Positions 17,700-24,950 of a DNA stretch of 64,000 nt are shown here, one piece after another. The first letter of the stretch is position 1. Each line of letters opens with the position of its first letter. Below the pieces are notes generated by a model, which did no database searches, was not told the origin of the DNA, and saw nothing but the letters and a program-made list of their open reading frames with translations. The translations under genes were made by a program, and so were the position numbers. The stretch covers positions 372,001-436,000 of the forward strand of contig NZ_LQRT01000024.1 of assembly GCF_001632745.1 (NCBI RefSeq). The letters are read 5' to 3'. Source of the DNA: Aquimarina aggregata. Lineage in GTDB: Bacteria > Bacteroidota > Bacteroidia > Flavobacteriales > Flavobacteriaceae.

Positions 17700-18665
17700 T
17701 TATCTCTCTCGGTTAATAATGGGCAGAAACAAAAAGGATAACGCACCAATAATTATATTTATTGCGGTTTGTGATCCCCATAATATCCATCCGAAAGCCT
17801 CTCCAGATGGCTTGTCTATGTCGAATAATAGTAAAATAGCGGCAATTGCAACAGGAAATGCTCCTATACCTCCATTAGTAAAAGTCATAGCAAATGATCC
17901 TGCTACGAATGTAGCAAGTATAGGTCCTAGTGATAGTGAAGCTGTTTCAGGAATGGTGAATTTGATCACATAAAACATTGCGACATATAAAATCCAAATT
18001 AAAGCAGTATGAAAAATAAAAGCTCCTTTTTGTTTTATATTGGTGATTGTTTTTACACCTTCTAAAATACCATTGCCAAAATCACGAAGCTTAGCGAGAA
18101 ATGAATTTTTTGAGGTTTTTATAATTCTTAAGAAAATAATACCTGCAAATAATAGACCGCCTAGTACTGCCAGATATATAAATGGGCTTGCAATTTTTTC
18201 TTGTAAATACGTTAATAAATATTCAGATTGAAAAAGAAGAGTTATGCCTATAATAAGTAATAGCATAAGTAAATCAATTACTCTTTCTGATATAATGGTG
18301 CCAAATGCTTTTTTAAAAGGAATGCCTTCATAAGTCGAGATTGTACCACCACGAAGAATTTCTCCAGATCTCGGTATTCCGAGATTAGCTAAATAGCCTA
18401 TCATTAATGCCATAAAACTATTAGATACTTTAATAGAATATCCTAAAGGTTCTAGTAAAAATTTCCAACGATAAGCTCTGGAAAGATGAGAAAGAATCCC
18501 CATAGTAAGTGATAGTATAATCCATTTAGGATCAGCTTGCAGTATGTACTCTAATGTTTTTTGTCGCTCCTCGGGAGTAGCAGAATGTATAGAATACCAA
18601 ATTAAAAAAACTCCCAGAATAAGTGGGAGCACTATTTTAATTAGTTTTACAAGTTTAGGATTCAC
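17700..18665 (-). CDS. Flippase-like / lysylphosphatidylglycerol synthetase transmembrane-domain protein
   Basis: A 321-residue inner-membrane protein with about eight hydrophobic helices and no soluble catalytic domain. The order of helices and the polar motifs (SHLSRAYRWKFLLEPLGY, GIPRSGEILRGG, ERVIDLL, NGGIGAFP) are those of the UPF0104/AglD/MprF membrane-domain family, which is thought to move or modify lipids across the membrane. Only 5 bases separate it from panD, so translation is probably coupled. The substrate is unknown. Confidence 0.85.
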   Translation of the reverse strand: MNPKLVKLIKIVLPLILGVFLIWYSIHSATPEERQKTLEYILQADPKWIILSLTMGILSHLSRAYRWKFLLEPLGYSIKVSNSFMALMIGYLANLGIPRSGEILRGGTISTYEGIPFKKAFGTIISERVIDLLMLLLIIGITLLFQSEYLLTYLQEKIASPFIYLAVLGGLLFAGIIFLRIIKTSKNSFLAKLRDFGNGILEGVKTITNIKQKGAFIFHTALIWILYVAMFYVIKFTIPETASLSLGPILATFVAGSFAMTFTNGGIGAFPVAIAAILLLFDIDKPSGEAFGWILWGSQTAINIIIGALSFLFLPIINRER

Positions 18666-18670
18666 GTTAC

Positions 18671-19021
18671 TTACGTTAGTAAATTATTTTCCTCATTAGG
18701 GAAAAGAAGTTTAGGTTTAAAATCCTTGGCTTTTTCGATATCCATCATAGCATATGTGATTAATATCAATACGTCACCTTTTGCTACTTTTCTAGCCGCA
18801 GCTCCATTTAACGTGATTTCACCACTATTTCTAGGTCCTGGTATCGCATACGTTTCTAGTCGTTCTCCATTATTGTTGTTGACGATCTGCACTTTTTCTC
18901 CTTCGATGATATTGGCGGCATCCATTAGGTCTTCATCAATAGTGATACTACCTATATAATTTAGATCGGCACCAGTAACTTTAACGCGATGAATTTTTGA
19001 TTTTACTACGTGTACAAACAT
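18671..19021 (-). CDS. panD: Aspartate 1-decarboxylase proenzyme
   Basis: It makes beta-alanine from aspartate for pantothenate synthesis. The self-cleavage site Gly24-Ser25 (NYIGSITID) that yields the pyruvoyl group is present, as are the substrate-binding Arg54, Thr57 and Tyr58. At 116 residues it is full length. The gene sits 19 bases downstream of panC in the same operon, so the two steps that supply and use beta-alanine are co-expressed. Confidence 0.97.
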   Translation of the reverse strand: MFVHVVKSKIHRVKVTGADLNYIGSITIDEDLMDAANIIEGEKVQIVNNNNGERLETYAIPGPRNSGEITLNGAAARKVAKGDVLILITYAMMDIEKAKDFKPKLLFPNEENNLLT

Positions 19022-19040
19022 GTTACAAAGTTAGTTATTT

Positions 19041-19892
19041 TTAATTTAGGGCAATATTATCTATGAGTCTTATTTTACCAGCAAATACTGCAATAAATGC
19101 TCTATATTTTGTTTCTTTTTGTTTTTGCTTAATAGATTTTAAGTCAGACACCTTGGCAATTTCAAAATATTCTAGTGTAAGCACCTCATTGTTCTCAAAT
19201 TGTTTAGATACCCATTCATCTAGTTTAGTAACACTTTTTGTGCCAAAGTCTTTTTGTACTTGTTTGAGTGTCTTATAGATAATAGGTGCGGTTTTTAGCT
19301 GTAGCTCGTTTAACCTTTTGTTTCTTGAGCTTAAGGCTAATCCACTTTCCTCCCGATAGATAGGACAACCAATAATCTGTATTTTCATGTTTTCAATCTC
19401 AACCAATTTTTTCACAATTTGTAACTGCTGAAAATCTTTTTCACCAAAATATGCTTTTGTAGGAGAGACTATAGTAAACAAATGTTTGAGTACAGTTCCT
19501 ACGCCGTCAAAATGTCCAGGGCGAAATTTCCCTTCCATTTCATGTTCTAATCCATGAAAATCATACGAAATCGAAGAGACTTGCTCGGTATACACTTCTT
19601 CAGGTTTAGGAGCAAAAACTACAATGTTATTAGACGATAAGCTTGATAAAAGCTTAACATCTGATGTTAAAGTTCTTGGGTAATTCACTAAATCTTCGGA
19701 ATTATTAAATTGTGTAGGGTTCACAAATATGCTAACAATCACAATATTATTTTCTTGAATTGCTCGCTCTACTAATGCAAGATGACCTTTGTGTAAGGCT
19801 CCCATAGTAGGCACAAAACCTATAGTTTTCTGCTTTTTTTTAAGACTTGCAACATAGTTTATAATGTCTCGTCTTTTTTCGTGTACCTGCAT
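19041..19892 (-). CDS. panC: Pantoate--beta-alanine ligase
   Basis: It joins pantoate and beta-alanine with ATP to give pantothenate. The start at 19892 (MQVHEK) gives 283 residues, the normal length, and places the nucleotide-binding PTMGALHKGH motif at residues 28-37; the frame is open further upstream, but that extension would run through the promoter and the divergent gene. Other landmarks are FVNPTQF, the GKFRPGHFDGVGTV segment, FGEKDFQQL and ALSSRN. It heads the minus-strand panC-panD operon. panB is not in this window. Confidence 0.96.
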   Translation of the reverse strand: MQVHEKRRDIINYVASLKKKQKTIGFVPTMGALHKGHLALVERAIQENNIVIVSIFVNPTQFNNSEDLVNYPRTLTSDVKLLSSLSSNNIVVFAPKPEEVYTEQVSSISYDFHGLEHEMEGKFRPGHFDGVGTVLKHLFTIVSPTKAYFGEKDFQQLQIVKKLVEIENMKIQIIGCPIYREESGLALSSRNKRLNELQLKTAPIIYKTLKQVQKDFGTKSVTKLDEWVSKQFENNEVLTLEYFEIAKVSDLKSIKQKQKETKYRAFIAVFAGKIRLIDNIALN

Positions 19893-19952
19893 TGGTCTAT
19901 AACTTAAAGGGTGCAAAAATAAGATATTACTAGCAGACTGCATAAATTTTCG

Positions 19953-19968
19953 TAATTTTGCAAAATTA
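19953..19968. promoter_or_regulatory. Palindromic divergent promoter (two overlapping -7 boxes)
   Basis: TAATTTTGCAAAATTA is a perfect 16-base palindrome. Each strand reads TAATTTTG, matching the TAnnTTTG -7 consensus, so one site can fire panC on the minus strand (leader about 60 bases) and the glycogen-synthase-like gene on the plus strand (leader about 36 bases). No strong -33 TTG is seen on the plus strand. Confidence 0.6.
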
Positions 19969-20002
19969 ATTCCACAAGGAGGACGATAAAAGTATCGATT
20001 AT

Positions 20003-20812
20003 ATGAAAGATAAGAGGATATTGTATGTATCATCAGAAGTAATACCTTACCTACCAGAGACCGAAATCTCGTCAATGTCTTTTGAAGCACCAAGGATGGT
20101 GAACAGCAAAGGAGGGCAAATACGAATTTTTATGCCTAGATATGGCAATATTAACGAAAGAAGACACCAATTGCATGAGGTGATCCGTCTTTCGGGAATG
20201 AATCTGGTAATAAACGATTTGGATATGCCTTTAATTATTAAAGTAGCTTCCATACCAAAAGAGCGTATGCAAGTTTATTTTATTGATAATGAGGACTATT
20301 TTAAAAGAAAAGCTACGCTTACTGACGAGGATGGCAATTTGTTTCCAGATAATGACGAACGCGCAATCTTTTTTGCTAAGGGAGTTATTGAAACTGTGAA
20401 AAAATTGAATTGGTCTCCAGATGTAATTCATGTTCATGGGTGGTTAGCATCTCTTTTACCGTTATATCTTAAAAATTATTATGCAAATGAACCATTATTT
20501 GGACATAGCAAGATAGTTACCTCGGTATACGATCATGGTTATGAAGGTATTTTGGATAAGAATATGATGGGTAAAGTCAAGTTTGATGGAATCGATGAAG
20601 AGAAAATTAGCGTTCTAGAGCAGCCAACATATAATAATGTTATGAAAGTTGCTATAGATAACTCTGATGCTGTAATTGTAGGATCAGAGAAAATTCCTGA
20701 TGAGCTTGTAAAATATTTAGAAAATGTAGACCAGCCTGTACTAGAATATAAACAACCAGATGAATTTGCAGATGCCTACGAAGCCTTCTATCAAACAGAA
20801 GTATTGGTATAA
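20003..20812 (+). CDS. Glycogen/starch synthase-like protein, N-terminal domain only
   Basis: The 269 residues align in order with the N-terminal GT5 Rossmann domain of glycogen synthase: ILYVSSEVIPY at the start, the IRIFMPRYG strand, and DVIHVHGWLASLLPLYLK in the middle. The C-terminal GT-B domain that binds ADP-glucose is absent, and no continuation exists downstream. The KxGGL motif that should follow SSEVxPY is replaced by an unrelated ETEISSMS stretch. Glucosyl transfer is therefore unlikely. A regulatory or binding role is an inference. It diverges from panC at a palindromic promoter and is followed by a DUF4270 lipoprotein. Confidence 0.8.
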   Translation: MKDKRILYVSSEVIPYLPETEISSMSFEAPRMVNSKGGQIRIFMPRYGNINERRHQLHEVIRLSGMNLVINDLDMPLIIKVASIPKERMQVYFIDNEDYFKRKATLTDEDGNLFPDNDERAIFFAKGVIETVKKLNWSPDVIHVHGWLASLLPLYLKNYYANEPLFGHSKIVTSVYDHGYEGILDKNMMGKVKFDGIDEEKISVLEQPTYNNVMKVAIDNSDAVIVGSEKIPDELVKYLENVDQPVLEYKQPDEFADAYEAFYQTEVLV

Positions 20813-20891
20813 TTAAAATAATATGAGCTACTATGCTTATAAATTTTGATATAAATTCTATCTGTAGAGTAAGAACAACAGATATAAATTA

Positions 20892-22685
20892 ATGAAATTG
20901 ATGAACGCTTTAATTAGAATAACAACAATTGTTGTTGTTATATGTACTTTTTTATCTTGTGATGATGATTTTAATTCGGTTGGTAGCGAAGTTATAGGAG
21001 GAATAAATTTTGAAGATCGACAATATATAGCAAGACCAGTAGCGTATAGCAAAAAGTTTGATAGAGTTCAAACAGGAAACTTGACATATACTCAGAATAC
21101 TCAACCAATTAATCATGCTAGATTATTGGGAGTGTATAATGACCCGGTTTACGGTCAGACTACATATGGGATTTTATCTCAACTTATCCCAAGCCAGTTT
21201 AATCCACAGTTTGGGAATAATCCTGTTTTAGATAGTGTGGTTGTGAGTATACCGTACATAAGTACAAGAACAGAAACAAGACAAGTTGATGTTACACTTA
21301 CTCAACCTGATGGTACTACTGTTGATGTCACAGAAAATGAGACTGTCTATACCTTAGATTCTATATATCAAAGCAATCCTTTTAAATTATCAATTTATCA
21401 ATCAAATTATTTTTTAAGAGATTTTGATCCTGCTACAAACGATAGACAGATATACTATTCTAATGATATAGAGAGTTTTGGTGCCGCAGTTGAAGGGACT
21501 TTATTATATAGTAATGATAATTTTGTGCCATCTGCATCAGAGGTAATTACTACCGTTCCTGATGATGGTGGTAGCGATGATAATACAGCACCTGATAGAA
21601 CTAGAATACCGCCTCAATTAAGAGTGGCATTTAAAGATGATCCTACTGTTGCCGGTAACCCGGGAAAAGTTGTTTTAGACAGTTTTAAAGCACAATTTTT
21701 AGATAAAGAAGATGGTATAGAGTTAAGTAATCAAGATAATTTCAATAACTTTTTTAGAGGTATTTACCTCAAAGCTGAAGCTGTAAGTGATTCTGGTAAT
21801 TTACTATATTTGAATTCTCAGGGTATCACTTTTACACTACATTATACAAATGATGGGGCTAATGATAGCGATGGTAATCCGACAAGGGATGAGGAAGTAC
21901 TTACTTTAACATTTGGCGGTACTATTGTTAATGATATTAGAACAGATTTTGAACCCACTATAGCCGAAGAGTTAAAATCAGAAAATCAGGATAAAGTTAA
22001 TGGAGAAGAAAAGCTATATCTTAAAGGAGGAGATGGCTCATATGCAGTACTTGATCTGTTTAATAAATATGTAGAAACAGATGCTGATGGTGATTTTGTG
22101 TTAGATCAGGATGGAGGACCTGTTTTTATTGATAACCCTACAGACGCTCAAAAGGTAAAGACAGAACTGGATTTTTTAAGAAGTAGAGATTGGTTGATAA
22201 ATGATGCAAGTTTTAAATTCTATATAGATCAAGATGCACTTAATATTAATGATCCTGAATTAGAACCAGAGAGAATTTATATTTTTAATCTAGAGACAGG
22301 AGCAATTATAGCAGATTATACTCTAGATGTCACTTTTAGATTAGTAGATTTTAATACACCATTAAATTCTATACCTAATCATTTAGGTAGAATTACTAGA
22401 GATTCTGATGATGCAGGAGATTTTTATAGAATAAGAATTACACAACATATCATTAATCTTTTAAATGATAATGATCTTGATAATATTAAATTTGGTGTTT
22501 GTATCTCACAAAATGTAAACGCAGTTACAAGTGTCGTAGGAGACACAGCAACAAATATAGATGAGATTATCCCTACCTCATCCATAGTTTCTCATGAAGG
22601 AACAATTCTTTTTGGTAATGGAGCAGGTGTTCCCGAAGCAAAAAGTTTAAAACTTGATATTTTTTATACAGAGTCTAAAAACTAA
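20892..22685 (+). CDS. DUF4270 lipoprotein
   Basis: A lipobox near residue 24 (TFLSC) followed directly by Asp-Asp-Asp suggests a lipoprotein sorted to the outer membrane, perhaps the surface, because acidic residues after the Cys act as an export signal in Bacteroidota. The body has the DUF4270 pattern (SEVIGG, then LLGVYNDPVYGQT, VLDSVVVSIPY, and a C-terminal KLDIFYTE). The family is found widely in Bacteroidota but has no assigned function. ATG codons at 20892 and 20901 are both possible starts. It lies 26 bases before glmS, likely in one transcript. Confidence 0.88.
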   Translation: MKLMNALIRITTIVVVICTFLSCDDDFNSVGSEVIGGINFEDRQYIARPVAYSKKFDRVQTGNLTYTQNTQPINHARLLGVYNDPVYGQTTYGILSQLIPSQFNPQFGNNPVLDSVVVSIPYISTRTETRQVDVTLTQPDGTTVDVTENETVYTLDSIYQSNPFKLSIYQSNYFLRDFDPATNDRQIYYSNDIESFGAAVEGTLLYSNDNFVPSASEVITTVPDDGGSDDNTAPDRTRIPPQLRVAFKDDPTVAGNPGKVVLDSFKAQFLDKEDGIELSNQDNFNNFFRGIYLKAEAVSDSGNLLYLNSQGITFTLHYTNDGANDSDGNPTRDEEVLTLTFGGTIVNDIRTDFEPTIAEELKSENQDKVNGEEKLYLKGGDGSYAVLDLFNKYVETDADGDFVLDQDGGPVFIDNPTDAQKVKTELDFLRSRDWLINDASFKFYIDQDALNINDPELEPERIYIFNLETGAIIADYTLDVTFRLVDFNTPLNSIPNHLGRITRDSDDAGDFYRIRITQHIINLLNDNDLDNIKFGVCISQNVNAVTSVVGDTATNIDEIIPTSSIVSHEGTILFGNGAGVPEAKSLKLDIFYTESKN

Positions 22686-22711
22686 CTAAATTAACCGGAA
22701 AAAAATAAATC

Positions 22712-24559
22712 ATGTGTGGAATAGTAGGATATATAGGTCATAGAGAAGCCTATCCAATTGTTTTAAAAGGATTAAAAAGATTGGAGTATAGAGGGTATGA
22801 TTCAGCAGGAATTGCTCTTTATGATGGTAATGAGATTAAATTGTCAAAAACCAAAGGTAAAGTTGTTGATCTAGAAGAAAGACTAGTTAAAGAAATACCA
22901 ACAAAAGGTAATATTGGGATAGGTCATACTCGATGGGCAACACATGGTGTTCCTAATGATGTGAATTCACATCCTCACTATTCTAATTCAGGTAATCTAG
23001 TAATTATTCATAATGGTATTATCGAGAATTATGAATCACTTCGTAAAGAGTTGTCTAATAGAGGGTATTCGTTTACTTCAGAAACAGATACAGAGGTATT
23101 AGTTAACTTAATAGAAGATGTTAAAACTAAAGAAAATGTCAAGCTAGGAAAAGCTGTTCAAATAGCTTTGAATCAGACTGTAGGAGCTTATGCAATTGCT
23201 GTTTTTGATAAAGAAAAGCCAGATGAAATTGTAGTAGCAAGACTAGGAAGTCCTTTGGCTATAGGCGTTGGAGAGGATGAGTTTTTTATTGCTTCTGATG
23301 CTTCGCCATTTTTAGAATACACAAATAATGCTATATACCTTGAAGATGGGGAAATGGCAATTGTTAGAAGAGATAAAAAAGTAAAGGTAAGGAAGATAAA
23401 AGATGATAGCATTATAGAACCATATCTTCAGGAGCTACAGATCAACCTTGAGCAAATAGAAAAAGGTGGATATGACCATTTTATGCTTAAAGAGATTTAT
23501 GAACAACCTAATGCGATTAGTGATACCTACAGAGGTAGAATGAGAGTTGCAGAAGGTATTATTAAAATGGCGGGTATCGATGATAATTTAGCAAAACTTC
23601 TTAATGCTAAACGTATTATTATTATTGCCTGCGGAACTTCATGGCATGCAGGTCTAGTTGCAGAATATATTTTTGAAGAATTAGTAAGACTTCCTGTTGA
23701 AGTAGAATATGCTTCAGAATTTAGATATCGAAACCCTGTTATTCATCAAGATGATGTTGTTATAGCAATATCTCAAAGTGGTGAAACTGCAGATACCATG
23801 GCAGCGATAAAACTAGCCAAAGAAAATGGAGCTTTTGTTTTTGGGGTTTGTAATGTGGTTGGATCATCTATATCTAGAGAAACGCATGCAGGAGCCTACA
23901 CTCATGCTGGACCTGAAATAGGAGTAGCTTCAACAAAAGCATTTACAACACAAATCACAATTCTTTCATTAATTGCTTTAAAATTAGCAGAGAGAAAAGG
24001 AACAATATCAAATAGCAATTTCCATTACTATTTGCAAGAACTTGAAAGAATACCTGAAAAAGTAAAACTAGCCTTAGAATCGAATGAGCATATTAAGGAT
24101 ATCGCTAGAACATATAAAGATGCAAAGAATTTCTTGTATTTAGGAAGAGGGTACAATTTTCCAGTTGCATTAGAAGGAGCATTAAAGCTAAAAGAGATTT
24201 CCTATATTCATGCAGAAGGTTACCCTGCTGCAGAAATGAAACATGGGCCGATTGCTCTTATAGATGAGCAAATGCCTGTAGTGGTTATTGCTACTAAAAA
24301 AGGTCATTACGAGAAAGTAGTTAGTAATATTCAAGAAATCAAATCTCGAAAAGGAAAGATTATAGGTATAGTTACAGAAGGAGATGTTACCGTAAAAGGA
24401 TTGGCAGATCATGTGATCGAAATACCAGAAACTGAAGAATTTTTGACGCCACTACTTTCAACAATACCATTACAGTTATTATCTTATCATATAGCCGTAA
24501 TGTTAGACAAGAATGTTGATCAACCTAGAAACTTGGCAAAATCTGTAACGGTTGAATAA
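22712..24559 (+). CDS. glmS: Glutamine--fructose-6-phosphate aminotransferase (isomerizing)
   Basis: This enzyme makes glucosamine-6-phosphate, the first step toward UDP-GlcNAc for peptidoglycan and lipopolysaccharide. Cys2 after the initiator Met is the N-terminal glutaminase nucleophile (MCGIVGYIG), followed by RWATHG and the HNGIIEN motif. Two SIS domains follow (CGTSWHAG...SQSGETADT and LGRGYNFPVALEGALKLKEISY). The C-terminus LAKSVTVE is the conserved sugar-binding tail. The 615-residue length is normal. No glmS ribozyme-like leader is visible, as expected outside Firmicutes. Confidence 0.98.
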   Translation: MCGIVGYIGHREAYPIVLKGLKRLEYRGYDSAGIALYDGNEIKLSKTKGKVVDLEERLVKEIPTKGNIGIGHTRWATHGVPNDVNSHPHYSNSGNLVIIHNGIIENYESLRKELSNRGYSFTSETDTEVLVNLIEDVKTKENVKLGKAVQIALNQTVGAYAIAVFDKEKPDEIVVARLGSPLAIGVGEDEFFIASDASPFLEYTNNAIYLEDGEMAIVRRDKKVKVRKIKDDSIIEPYLQELQINLEQIEKGGYDHFMLKEIYEQPNAISDTYRGRMRVAEGIIKMAGIDDNLAKLLNAKRIIIIACGTSWHAGLVAEYIFEELVRLPVEVEYASEFRYRNPVIHQDDVVIAISQSGETADTMAAIKLAKENGAFVFGVCNVVGSSISRETHAGAYTHAGPEIGVASTKAFTTQITILSLIALKLAERKGTISNSNFHYYLQELERIPEKVKLALESNEHIKDIARTYKDAKNFLYLGRGYNFPVALEGALKLKEISYIHAEGYPAAEMKHGPIALIDEQMPVVVIATKKGHYEKVVSNIQEIKSRKGKIIGIVTEGDVTVKGLADHVIEIPETEEFLTPLLSTIPLQLLSYHIAVMLDKNVDQPRNLAKSVTVE

Positions 24560-24589
24560 AAGTATCTTGCTTCTTTAGAAAAACGTTGA

Positions 24590-24617
24590 AAACCGCCTTT
24601 TTGGCGGTTTTTCTTTA
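24590..24617 (+). terminator. Terminator of glmS
   Basis: AAACCGCC pairs with GGCGGTTT around a T5 loop, followed by a T-rich tail. Confidence 0.9.
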
Positions 24618-24620
24618 TAT

Positions 24621-24950
24621 ATAAATAGATTTTGTTGCTTTTTATAGGTGTTTTTATTCGTTTAAATAGATAAGTTTAGATATGTTGGATTAATTGATGT
24701 TTTTTGAAATATTTTTCCTAAATTTAAATACATGCCTATTAGTCAGTTACTTACGTAAAATTAAGGTTTAAAGAAAACTTAATTTTTTATAATTACCTTA
24801 ACATTTATAATCGCTAAACAACATTTTTTAACGTTAAAAAGCAATTTAACTTTGTTTTTAATCAAAAAATTGTACTTTTGCATCCCAATTGTGAAATTTC
24901 TTGTGCATGCATAAGAAAACAATCGACTTAAATAAATTAAGAATCTACTT
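24621..24950 (+). other. AT-rich leader region upstream of the first TonB receptor
   Basis: The 330-base gap holds no coding frame. It contains a 9-bp inverted repeat (AAAATTAAG at 24757-24765 with CTTAATTTT at 24778-24786) and, further on, the receptor promoter. The leader after the promoter is about 65 bases long. Confidence 0.4.
24851..24880 (+). promoter_or_regulatory. Promoter of the first TonB-dependent receptor
   Basis: TTTG at 24851-24854, an 18-base spacer and TACTTTTG at 24873-24880 match the Bacteroidota -33/-7 consensus well. Confidence 0.7.

Noticed and set aside
19893-20093. N-terminal extension of panC
   Set aside because: It would cross the divergent promoter and the start of the opposite gene, and PanC proteins begin at the MQVHEK position.
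20813-20891. Frameshifted C-terminal half of glycogen synthase after the N-domain gene
   Set aside because: Only 79 bases separate the gene from the DUF4270 start; no GT-B C-domain sequence is present in any frame.
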